Positions 24,186 to 31,651 of a DNA stretch of 51,963 bases are shown here, one piece after another. The DNA is taken from NCBI GenBank assembly GCA_041396905.1, contig JAWKXQ010000018.1:1-51963 (forward strand), written 5' to 3'. The notes under the pieces are model-generated. The model was not told where the DNA came from and did not search any database. It saw only the letters and a program-made list of their open reading frames with translations. Source of the stretch: JACXVD01 sp020446665. Lineage in GTDB: Bacteria > Pseudomonadota > Alphaproteobacteria > Sphingomonadales > Sphingomonadaceae. The translations under genes were made by a program, and so were the position numbers. Positions within the stretch are counted from its first letter, which is position 1; each line of letters opens with the position of its first letter.

Positions 24186-24656
24186 ATGATGAAGCACGCA
24201 AAATTGCTCGTCCTGCCAGTGGTGGCTGGGCTATCTGCGGGGTTACTGGCCCAGCAACCGCAGAGCGATCCGGTAAGTGGCTATTCCAGTGCTGCTGGCG
24301 AAGACAGGCAAGTGATCTCCCCCAGGTCGGATAGCGAGGAAACCGCCCTGCCGCCGGAATCCAAGGCTGCGAAATCGGCCCTTTCGGAAAAATCGGTAAC
24401 TCAGACGATCCGCGATTGTTCGCGGCTGTACATTGATCGCTACGAGAAGCCGAACCTGTCGATTGCCGACCAGTGGATTTATGTCGAGCTGGGGCCGCAG
24501 GTGACCAACGCGCAGTTGCGCCATGTCCCTTCGGGCGGGATTCGCCTGTTCAAGAATGGGCGGTATCGGGTTCCGCCGGGCGATTATGTGCTGTCGCTCC
24601 ACGGCCATAATTACGGCCGCAATTATGTGTGGGCCTGCGTAACCTACCAACCGTGA
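24186..24656 (+). CDS. Secreted protein of unknown function
   Basis: 156 residues with a signal peptide (LLVLPVVAGLSAGLLA, cut before QQPQ). After a low-complexity linker (about 30-70) there is a compact C-terminal domain (75-156): TIRDCSRLYIDRYEKPN, then DQWIYVELGPQVTNAQLRH, GGIRLFKNGRYRVPPGDYV, and NYGRNYVWACVTYQP with a second Cys that could pair with the first. I do not recognise the family. Two ATG codons in a row open the gene. Its stop overlaps the GTG start of the zinc-finger gene (GTGA). Confidence 0.72.
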   Translation: MMKHAKLLVLPVVAGLSAGLLAQQPQSDPVSGYSSAAGEDRQVISPRSDSEETALPPESKAAKSALSEKSVTQTIRDCSRLYIDRYEKPNLSIADQWIYVELGPQVTNAQLRHVPSGGIRLFKNGRYRVPPGDYVLSLHGHNYGRNYVWACVTYQP

Positions 24657-24988
24657 ACACGGAGCAAGCACGAACAGCACTTCACGCCCGGCTCGCCGAG
24701 CTGGACGAAGAAGATCGCCTGACTGGCGAAGCCCGCGCGCCCGTAACGCTCCAGCAGGATGCGGTCGGTCGGCTCAGCCGAATGGACGCGATGCAGCAGC
24801 AAGCGATGGCCCAAGCCACCGGGCGCCGCCGCAAGGCCGAGCGCAGTCGCATCATGGCTGCACTTGCCCGGATCGAAGACGGCGAATGGAGCTGGTGTCT
24901 GACCTGCGGGGAAGAAATTGCTGCAAAGCGGCTAGCCTACGATCCCAGCGTTGTGACCTGTGTGCGCTGTGCCAGTGGCGTAGCTTGA
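24653..24988 (+). CDS. DksA/TraR C4 zinc-finger protein
   Basis: 111 residues. A helical coiled-coil arm (about 5-70, HARLAELDEEDRL to ERSRIMAALARIEDG) leads to a C4 zinc finger WCLTCGEEIAAKRL ... VTCVRCASG (four Cys near 85-108). This is the TraR/DksA-like short form that binds the secondary channel of RNA polymerase. The acidic tip of the coiled coil is weakly kept, so potency is uncertain. The GTG start overlaps the previous stop and lacks its own ribosome site, so it is translationally coupled to a secreted protein, an unexpected partner. Confidence 0.85.
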   Translation: MNTEQARTALHARLAELDEEDRLTGEARAPVTLQQDAVGRLSRMDAMQQQAMAQATGRRRKAERSRIMAALARIEDGEWSWCLTCGEEIAAKRLAYDPSVVTCVRCASGVA

Positions 24989-25041
24989 AAAGGAGCGATT
25001 TTGCTGCAATTGGCTAGCTAAATTCTCATGAAAGACCGGCC

Positions 25042-25863
25042 ATGAAGCATCCCGCCCTGATCCTTGCCGTTACCGTTCTTGCCGGTTGCACTGCTACCCT
25101 TGCAACAGGCGATCAGGGCAATGCGGATGCTGCGCGCGAAGCTGCGATGGCGAAGTATGATTTCGGCAAGCCCTATATTGGAGGCCCCCTGCCTGGCGGG
25201 GCCGATTTGGTGCCACCGCCGCCCGCAGCTGGATCGCCAATGGAACAACGTGACCAGCAGGCCAATGAGACTGCACTGGCACTGCAAGGCTCAGCCCGTT
25301 GGGCGCTGGCAGCGCGCGATGCCGATTTGACGCGCGGTGCCATCGGCCGCGCTTTTTCCTGTGCTGCCGGACTCATCATCTCTGACGAAACCACCCCAAG
25401 ACTGGCACACCTGCTCCGCCGTGCAGGCACCGATTTTGCCTTTTCGACCAGCGGAGTGAAGGAGCTCTACCAGCGCCCGCGCCCCTTCATGGTGAACCAG
25501 CAACCCAGTTGCACACCGCAGGAAGAGGAGGCGTTGCGCGGCAATGGTGCCTATCCTTCCGGCCATAGTGCTATGGGTTATGGCGAGGGGCTGGTGCTGG
25601 CGAGCATCTTGCCGGAACGCGCCGCAACCCTCGTCGCGCGGGGCCGCGCCTTTGGTGACAGCCGCAGGGTCTGTAACATACACTGGCTGAGCGATGTGGA
25701 GGAAGGCCGCGTGATTGCCACTGCCACCTTCGCCAGAATGCAAACCAATGCCGATTTTCGCGCGGATGTCGCAGCGGCGCGGGCAGAAATCGCAGAACTG
25801 GGTGAAGGGGCTGCGAAACCCCAAAACTGCGAAGCGGAAGCGGCGACCCTGGCTGACGGCTAG
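25042..25863 (+). CDS. Class A PAP2 acid phosphatase-like lipoprotein
   Basis: 273 residues. The lipobox VTVLAGC places it in an envelope membrane. The PAP2 motifs are complete: KELYQRPRPF near 140 (K-x6-RP), YPSGHSAMGYG near 172, and SRRVCNIHWLSDVEEGR near 207-223 (SR-x5-H-x3-D). These residues form the vanadate-type phosphatase site with His nucleophile. Related enzymes (PhoN-like) hydrolyse phosphomonoesters in the periplasm. It is monocistronic and is followed by an inverted repeat. Confidence 0.93.
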   Translation: MKHPALILAVTVLAGCTATLATGDQGNADAAREAAMAKYDFGKPYIGGPLPGGADLVPPPPAAGSPMEQRDQQANETALALQGSARWALAARDADLTRGAIGRAFSCAAGLIISDETTPRLAHLLRRAGTDFAFSTSGVKELYQRPRPFMVNQQPSCTPQEEEALRGNGAYPSGHSAMGYGEGLVLASILPERAATLVARGRAFGDSRRVCNIHWLSDVEEGRVIATATFARMQTNADFRADVAAARAEIAELGEGAAKPQNCEAEAATLADG

Positions 25864-25864
25864 A

Positions 25865-25909
25865 GCACGTTCCGATCAATCTGGATCACCGTGGGGGGTC
25901 GGAACGTGC
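25865..25909. repeat. Imperfect hairpin with 11-bp perfect arms
   Basis: GCACGTTCCGA and TCGGAACGTGC flank a 23-base centre, between the convergent PAP2 and YeeE genes. There is no T-run, so it is not a standard terminator. Similar GCACGTTCCGATC-type elements are recalled as recurrent intergenic repeats in Sphingomonadales; I see one copy here. Confidence 0.6.
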
Positions 25910-25915
25910 ACTAAG

Positions 25916-26899
25916 CTAATGCTTCTTCCGCCGCCGTTTCTTCTTGCGTGTGGCAGGGAGGAAAGACAGCGCCAGTACCCCCACCATGGCGGCAAAGGCG
26001 AGCCATGCATGCAGCGCGCCCGAAGGCATGGCGAAGACCAGCAATGAGCCATTGCTACCAGGGATAATTCCGGCGGCCACCCCCATCATCGCGCCGCCAG
26101 CTAGCCCGCTCAACAAGGGGCGACCACCCGGCCAGATGATACGAAACTGGCCCGAGCGGATGGCAGCTGCCACTGCTCCGGTGACCAACGCAGCGGCTCC
26201 AAGCAATGCCTTCGCTTCGGCCCCCTCCATGGTCAGCCCCGCAGCCAGCGTGCCTTCCTTGCCAAGAACTGAAAACAACGTCCAGCTACCGGCGATGGCG
26301 TAAAGTACGCCTCCCAGCACTCCGATCACCAGCATGGCCGGCAACGGGCCGAGCCGCGCCTTTCGGTGACGGAGGGCGCGCAGGATATTCGCAAGATGGC
26401 GCCGGCGGATCGTCGCCACTGCAATCGCTCCAGACAGGACCAGCGCGCCCCCGGCCAGCCAGCCGGGTTCCGCAAAAGGTGCAGGCTCTATGGCCGGCCT
26501 GGACCCAAACGAAGCACCGGCAAGCGCGCCAAGAAGGCTACCCAGCACGGTACCCAGCATGGAGAGGTCTCCGCCAGCCAGCCGGGCTAGCGTGCCAAAG
26601 GCACAACCGCCATTAATACGGGCGCCCAGCCCGAATATGGCTCCGGCAAGCAGCGGCACAGCCATGACCGGATAGGACGGGGCAAGATGGGCCGAATTCG
26701 GCAGCAACCATGCCAGGGGCAGGATGATGCAGCCCGAGCTTGTCCCTGCCACAACCAGCGCACGCATCCGGCGGCTGCGGCCATCGACCACCCATTGCCG
26801 GGTCGCTTCGACCATGCAGGTGCTGCCACGCCGAATGGCAAAACCGACAGCAAAGGAAATGCACAGCGCCAGCAAGCTGGTTGCCACAGCCTGGGCCAT
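25916..26899 (-). CDS. YeeE/YedE family sulfur-transport membrane protein
   Basis: 327 residues with about nine membrane helices. It has the two signature motifs with cysteines: IRRGSTCMVEATRQW near 23-37 and INGGCAFGTLARLAGGDLSM near 95-114. In YeeE (TsuA) such Cys residues relay thiosulfate through the membrane. A third Cys block is missing (NGSLLVFAMPSG in the C-terminal repeat), so the substrate may differ. The C terminus is an unusual polybasic tail, RKKKRRRKKH. The ATG shares one base with the stop of the porin gene (TGATG), so the pair is coupled. Confidence 0.85.
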   Translation of the reverse strand: MAQAVATSLLALCISFAVGFAIRRGSTCMVEATRQWVVDGRSRRMRALVVAGTSSGCIILPLAWLLPNSAHLAPSYPVMAVPLLAGAIFGLGARINGGCAFGTLARLAGGDLSMLGTVLGSLLGALAGASFGSRPAIEPAPFAEPGWLAGGALVLSGAIAVATIRRRHLANILRALRHRKARLGPLPAMLVIGVLGGVLYAIAGSWTLFSVLGKEGTLAAGLTMEGAEAKALLGAAALVTGAVAAAIRSGQFRIIWPGGRPLLSGLAGGAMMGVAAGIIPGSNGSLLVFAMPSGALHAWLAFAAMVGVLALSFLPATRKKKRRRKKH

Positions 26900-28188
26900 C
26901 AGAACCGGGTCGAAACCCTTAGCGAGCCAAGCACCCCCGTAGTGCGCGCTGCAATCGCACTATCGACCACCTGCAAGCTGGCCGTGACCCGCAGCGGCTT
27001 CGCCACTTGCAGTGTGTAGAAAGCTTCAACGCCTTCCTCATCCTCTAGCGCAAGGCGGGCAGAGAGGGCATCGACCAGCTTGTTGGTCAGAGAATAACGG
27101 AACCAGGCAATGCCAAAGCGATCCTGCGGCCGTGCCCGCGGATTGCCAGAAATGCCAAATAATGCGCTGCGGTCGAGGAAAGTCGGATCGCCCCGGGAGA
27201 TATAGACTTGCCCGAACAGCCCCCAGCCCTTGCCCGGAGCTTCGGGATATTCAGCCACATTCTGATAGGCCGCGAGCACCACGCTCATTTCGCCCTTTCG
27301 CTGGCCGAATGTCGAACCCGGCCCGGGCACCAATACGGCGGGTAGCGCATCATCGGCGATGGCACTGCGGGTCGAACCGGCGAGTTTCACGGCATAATAG
27401 CCATGCTTCCCGTCCAAATTCACCGGGAAAGTCACGGAGCCAAGGAAGGCCACACCACGATCAAACGGATCTTCCAGCCCACTGCGGCGCGATTGCACCG
27501 CCGGATCGAACACCCAGAAGCGATAGAGCACTTTCTTCGTTGGCACATCAAGCAACACGCCGGTGATCTTGGCAGGGACAACCGCGCTGGGGGGAAGCGC
27601 CATGGCGAGGTTCTGGAAGCCTTCATGCCCGCCGCCACCAATGACCGGCAAATGTTCAGCGAGGTCGAGCACATTGACCTTGCCCACTGTCAGGCTCACC
27701 CCGCTTTTCCAGCGCTTGGTCACACTCAGCGACAGGTCGAACACCTCCCCGTCACCGGGATAGAACAGTTCGGTGTTGGACGGGATCAGGCCGATCAGCC
27801 CGTTACTGTCTTCGCCATAGCGAAATTCAGGCCGAACATGCACGGTGATGCTGTTATCGGCGCCAAAGGCAGAGCCGCCAATGTCGATGTAACCATCAAG
27901 CTTGCCGCCATAGGTCAGCGTGTTGGGCGCATCACCCGCAAGCGGCAATTCGCTGAATTGCGACCACACGCCGTGAACCCTGACCAGCTTGCTGGCGGGT
28001 TGGATTGTGGCTGGCGGCGGCGGGGCAGGCTTAGTCGATTCTGTCGCCTCGGGATCGACTTCGTCACCGACTACGGGTGCAACGCCCCCGGTCAAAAGGC
28101 CTTCTGCATGGATCGGCGCGGCCATCAGCCACAATGCTGCACTTGCCAGCAAGGCCAGGGTATGACGAAAAGAGTAGCAGGATCGCAT
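26899..28188 (-). CDS. OprB-like carbohydrate porin (outer-membrane beta-barrel)
   Basis: 429 residues with a signal peptide (TLALLASAALWLMAAPIHA). The body alternates polar and hydrophobic strands and ends in the outer-membrane signature Phe (LRVSTRF). TYGGKLDGYIDIGGSAFGA, YISRGDPTFLDRSALFGI and the WFRYSLTNKLVDALSARLAL strand fit the carbohydrate-selective porin OprB family. A short Pro-rich linker after the signal may be periplasmic. The start is the ATG before the signal peptide; an upstream frame of 41 codons has no signal-like features. Coupled to YeeE downstream. Confidence 0.83.
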   Translation of the reverse strand: MRSCYSFRHTLALLASAALWLMAAPIHAEGLLTGGVAPVVGDEVDPEATESTKPAPPPPATIQPASKLVRVHGVWSQFSELPLAGDAPNTLTYGGKLDGYIDIGGSAFGADNSITVHVRPEFRYGEDSNGLIGLIPSNTELFYPGDGEVFDLSLSVTKRWKSGVSLTVGKVNVLDLAEHLPVIGGGGHEGFQNLAMALPPSAVVPAKITGVLLDVPTKKVLYRFWVFDPAVQSRRSGLEDPFDRGVAFLGSVTFPVNLDGKHGYYAVKLAGSTRSAIADDALPAVLVPGPGSTFGQRKGEMSVVLAAYQNVAEYPEAPGKGWGLFGQVYISRGDPTFLDRSALFGISGNPRARPQDRFGIAWFRYSLTNKLVDALSARLALEDEEGVEAFYTLQVAKPLRVTASLQVVDSAIAARTTGVLGSLRVSTRF

Positions 28189-28382
28189 AGGCCGGCGGCG
28201 TGGTCGGTTAGGCACCAGCCACTTATCTCCCTCACACATGACGGGCCGGTTTTCCAGCCAGCCCCTCGCTTCGCAAGCATAAGAAGCAGTTAAATCGTGC
28301 TTTGCCAACAATTAGATAAGGATAAATCCGGATCGGATGCGAAATGCGACCCGGATGCATCAGTCTTTCGTCGGTCAAATAG

Positions 28383-29312
28383 CTATTGCAACAGCGCCTC
28401 TTGGTAGAGCTTTTCAATATCGGCGGGGCGGCAGAGATTAGTACCGGGAGTAAGCACTGCTGCACTGCCCGCAGCCATGCCGTAACGGAAAGCAGCCAAT
28501 GGATCGCGGCCGCGCGCGAGGGCCCAGACCATCGCGGCAAGGAAACTGTCACCGGCCCCCACCGCGCTCTTGGCTTCAACCTCGATCGCAGGGGCAAATT
28601 GGGGGCCCTTCGCGCTGGCAAGCACGCCGCCTTCATGGCCCATGGTGACGGCGACCAGCTCGGCCTTTCCGGTTTCGACCAGTGCCATCGCAGCATCGGC
28701 AATATCGTCGCGCGTCGCAAGGTCACGCCCGACCAGCGCGCGCAACTCACCCGCGCTCGGTTTCACCAGGTGTACCCCGCCGCGTGACAGGCCGCCCGCC
28801 ATGGCTGCAGCTGATGTATCCAGTACCAGCTTGTACCCTTGCGCACTCGCCCGATCAGCCAGCATCGCATAGAAATCATCCGGTACACCCGGCGGCAGGG
28901 AGCCGCTGGCGACGAGGTAGTCACAGCGCACATCCATGAGCAGGTCGAGCATCGCCTGCCACTCGCTTTCCGCGACCTCAGGCCCGGGGGCGATGAAGCG
29001 ATATTCCTTGTTGCTGCTGGTTTCATGCGCGTTGAAGGCCACCCGCGTCTGCCCGGCAATATGGACCGGGCGCTTCACCAGCTGGTGCAGGTCGAGCAAG
29101 CCATCCAGTGCCGTGCCCGTCGCGCCACCCGACAGGTAATAGCACTCCGCATATCCGCCCAGCCGCACGAATACCCGCGCAACATTGATCCCGCCACCGC
29201 CCGGATCATATTGCGCCGCCGAGCAGCGCATCTTGTGGGTGTGGCGCACTTCACCAACGTCATAGGCAACGTCGATGGTCGGATTCATGGTCAGCGTGGC
29301 AATAGTTGGCAT
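28383..29312 (-). CDS. PfkB-family 1-phosphofructokinase-type sugar kinase
   Basis: 309 residues. It begins TIATLTMNPTIDVAYDVG, the FruK/LacC/PfkB start, has YDPGGGGINVARVFVRLGG near 37 for substrate binding, and the catalytic AVGAGDSFLAAMVWAL near 253-268 with Asp 257. It should phosphorylate fructose-1-phosphate, fructose-6-phosphate or a related hexose phosphate using ATP. The ATG at 29312 was preferred to a TTG four codons earlier. No transporter is beside it apart from the porin pair 194 bases downstream on the same strand. Confidence 0.9.
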   Translation of the reverse strand: MPTIATLTMNPTIDVAYDVGEVRHTHKMRCSAAQYDPGGGGINVARVFVRLGGYAECYYLSGGATGTALDGLLDLHQLVKRPVHIAGQTRVAFNAHETSSNKEYRFIAPGPEVAESEWQAMLDLLMDVRCDYLVASGSLPPGVPDDFYAMLADRASAQGYKLVLDTSAAAMAGGLSRGGVHLVKPSAGELRALVGRDLATRDDIADAAMALVETGKAELVAVTMGHEGGVLASAKGPQFAPAIEVEAKSAVGAGDSFLAAMVWALARGRDPLAAFRYGMAAGSAAVLTPGTNLCRPADIEKLYQEALLQ

Positions 29313-29348
29313 TTGACCCTGCAATCCTGTCTTTCGCGTTACAATCGC

Positions 29349-30089
29349 CTATCGGGGCAGACGAACCAGTACAGCGGCACCTTCACTTTCATGCAGCAAG
29401 CGGATGCGATTACCCGTTACGCTTGCCTGCCAGTCAGTCATGTCGCGCACCCCCATATCGTTGGGGTGCAGCACAAATCGCAATCCACCGCCGGCGCCAG
29501 CCACATCATATGCCGGTGAATAGACATCATGCACCGGTTCGATCAAACGCAAGCTCTGCGGATCATCACATAAGTCATCGCCGCCCATGTCCTCTTCCGG
29601 GCCTTCATAGGGCCAGCCTGTGTCAAGCGTGTATCCGTATGCGGTTGCCCCATTGGCGCATTGCAGGGCAACATTAATCCCCTGCACGGGCACACCATTG
29701 GGCCAGATCACGATCAGATAGGGCGAATCCTGCACCGTGCCATCGGCAAGCCGTTCAAACTCTGGCGCCTCCGGGCGAGGTGTCGTGGCGAAGGTGATTG
29801 TCCCGCCTGGCGTGACCGACCAGCTCCCCTGCGAGCGTTCGTCTAGCGCGCCCACGGAAAGCGCATAAAGATACGTCCCGTCCGCGCGCAATTCCAGCTG
29901 CATTGCCGCTTCAAAAGATCGTTCAAGCACATAGGTCCCCGCCACATCCTCCCGCGATAGAGCAGCAGGTTGCGCCGAAGCAGCACCGGCGGGCGTTTGC
30001 GAGGCAGGCGCTATGCAACCAGCAAGCAAGCCCGCAGCCGATAAGGCAAAGGCACTGATCCCGGAGATCAAACCGGGCCGTCGCCGCAT
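29349..30089 (-). CDS. Lipoprotein of unknown function coupled to gltD
   Basis: 246 residues. The signal peptide ends in the lipobox AAGLLAGC (Cys 25). The mature part starts with an Ala/Pro-rich linker, then beta-strands: REDVAGTYVLERSFEAAMQL, ADGTYLYALSVGALDERSQG, SWSVTPGGTITFAT, a lipocalin or META-like arrangement. Two later Cys (ALQCANG, DDLCDDP) could pair. I do not recognise a named family. Its ATG shares one base with the gltD stop (TGATG), so it is translated from the glt operon. Confidence 0.72.
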   Translation of the reverse strand: MRRRPGLISGISAFALSAAGLLAGCIAPASQTPAGAASAQPAALSREDVAGTYVLERSFEAAMQLELRADGTYLYALSVGALDERSQGSWSVTPGGTITFATTPRPEAPEFERLADGTVQDSPYLIVIWPNGVPVQGINVALQCANGATAYGYTLDTGWPYEGPEEDMGGDDLCDDPQSLRLIEPVHDVYSPAYDVAGAGGGLRFVLHPNDMGVRDMTDWQASVTGNRIRLLHESEGAAVLVRLPR

Positions 30090-31525
30090 CAGCGCGGCAG
30101 CTCAGTCACACCCATCAGCGCTTCATCCACGGCGCGGGCGCATTGCCGCCCTTCGCGGATGGCCCAGACGACGAGGCTCTGGCCGCGACGCATGTCACCG
30201 CACGCAAAGACCATGTCTTCGCTTGTGGCATAGCTATCCGTATCCGCAGCGATATTGCCGCGCTCGGTCAGCTCCACGCCCGACTGTTCCAGCATCCCGG
30301 CCTTTTTCGGGCCAAGGAAGCCCATGGCGAGGAAAATCAGATCGGCCTTGAGCGTGAAGGTGCTGCCCGGCACTTCCTGCATCTGCCCGTCTTTCCATTC
30401 GACGCGGACGCATTCCAGCCCGGTAACCTTGTCGCCTTCGCCGACCACGCGCTTGGTCAGCACGGCCCAGTCGCGCTCCACGCCCTCTTCATGGCTGGAG
30501 GAAGTGCGCAGCTTCATCGGCCAGTCAGGCCAGGTCAGCAGCTTGTTTTCCTTTTCCGGCGGCTGCGGCATGATTTCGATCTGAGTAACCGAAGCTGCGC
30601 CCTGGCGGTTGGAGGTGCCGACACAGTCACTCCCCGTATCGCCGCCGCCGATCACGATCACATGCTTGCCCGTGGCGAGCAGCGAGCCGCGCGGTGCGGC
30701 GCGCGTTTCATCATCGCCGGCATTGCGCTTGTTCTGCTGGGTCAGGAATTCCATCGCCAGGCGCACGCCGGGAAGTTCCGCACCGGGAATCTGCAGCGGG
30801 CGGGCATCTTCGGCACCGCCAGACATGACCACGGCATCGAAGTTTTCGCGCAGGCTCTTGAAAGAGACATCCACGCCAACTTCGGTCGATGTGCGGAAAG
30901 TCACGCCTTCCGCTTCCATCTGTACGCAGCGGCGATTGATGTGGTGCTTTTCCATCTTGAAGTCTGGAATGCCGTAGCGCAGCAACCCGCCCACGCGGTC
31001 GCTCTTTTCGAACAAGGTCACTGAATGGCCAGCGCGCGCCAGTTGCTGGGCGCAGGCCATCCCGGCCGGGCCGGAGCCGACCACGGCCACGCTCTTGCCC
31101 GTCCGCTTTTCCGGAACCTGCGGCGTGATCCAGCCTTCCTGCCATCCGCGATCGACAATCGCGCATTCGATCGACTTGATCGTTACCGGCTGGTCGACGA
31201 TGTTGAGCGTGCAGCTTGCCTCGCACGGGGCAGGGCAGATGCGGCCGGTGAATTCCGGGAAGTTGTTGGTTGAATGCAGCACTTCCAGCGCATTCTGCCA
31301 GTCACCCTTGTAGACCAGATCATTCCAGTCCGGGATCATGTTATTCACCGGGCAGCCATTATGGCAGTAGGGAATTCCGCAATTCATGCAGCGGGAGGCC
31401 TGCGTCTTGAGCGCAGGTTCCGCATGCGGGATGACGAATTCCTTGTAATGCTTCAGACGTTCCGCCGGGTCCGCATAGGTGCGATCCTGGCGATCATGTT
31501 CGAGAAAGCCGGTTTCCTTGCCCAC
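30089..31525 (-). CDS. gltD: Glutamate synthase, small (beta) subunit
   Basis: 478 residues. The N-terminal iron-sulfur domain has CMNCGIPYCHNGCPVNN near 46-62 and ICPAPCEASC near 96. The FAD site is VAVVGSGPAGMACAQQL near 147-163, and the NADPH site VIVIGGGDTGSDCVGTSNRQ near 290. It passes electrons from NADPH to the large subunit for glutamine-dependent glutamate synthesis. It follows gltB but is separated by 126 bases holding an inverted pair of short repeats. Confidence 0.96.
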   Translation of the reverse strand: MGKETGFLEHDRQDRTYADPAERLKHYKEFVIPHAEPALKTQASRCMNCGIPYCHNGCPVNNMIPDWNDLVYKGDWQNALEVLHSTNNFPEFTGRICPAPCEASCTLNIVDQPVTIKSIECAIVDRGWQEGWITPQVPEKRTGKSVAVVGSGPAGMACAQQLARAGHSVTLFEKSDRVGGLLRYGIPDFKMEKHHINRRCVQMEAEGVTFRTSTEVGVDVSFKSLRENFDAVVMSGGAEDARPLQIPGAELPGVRLAMEFLTQQNKRNAGDDETRAAPRGSLLATGKHVIVIGGGDTGSDCVGTSNRQGAASVTQIEIMPQPPEKENKLLTWPDWPMKLRTSSSHEEGVERDWAVLTKRVVGEGDKVTGLECVRVEWKDGQMQEVPGSTFTLKADLIFLAMGFLGPKKAGMLEQSGVELTERGNIAADTDSYATSEDMVFACGDMRRGQSLVVWAIREGRQCARAVDEALMGVTELPR

Positions 31526-31547
31526 GAGGTCAGATCTCCGATTGGGC

Positions 31548-31637
31548 CGAAGCCCCTGCGCAGGCAGGGGTCCAGCGAACGTTTAGGTCACGCGAAAAAT
31601 GCGCGCTATCTGGATTCCTGCCTTTGCAGGAATGACG
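31548..31637. repeat. Inverted pair of REP-like palindromes between gltB and gltD
   Basis: The left copy (about 31548-31573) reads CGAAGC-CCCTGC-GCAG and then GCAGGG-GTCCAG. The right copy (31611-31637) on the other strand reads CGTCAT-TCCTGC-AAAG and then GCAGGA-ATCCA. Each copy is a small hairpin, and the two face each other across about 35 bases. The layout equals that of the pair at 44855-45001, so they are one family. Confidence 0.75.
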
Positions 31638-31651
31638 AGCGAAGTTGATGG

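Noticed and set aside
23353..24201. Upstream extension of the rnd reading frame across the ung gene
   Set aside because: Ung is intact on the plus strand, and ribonuclease D similarity begins exactly at the internal ATG at 23352.
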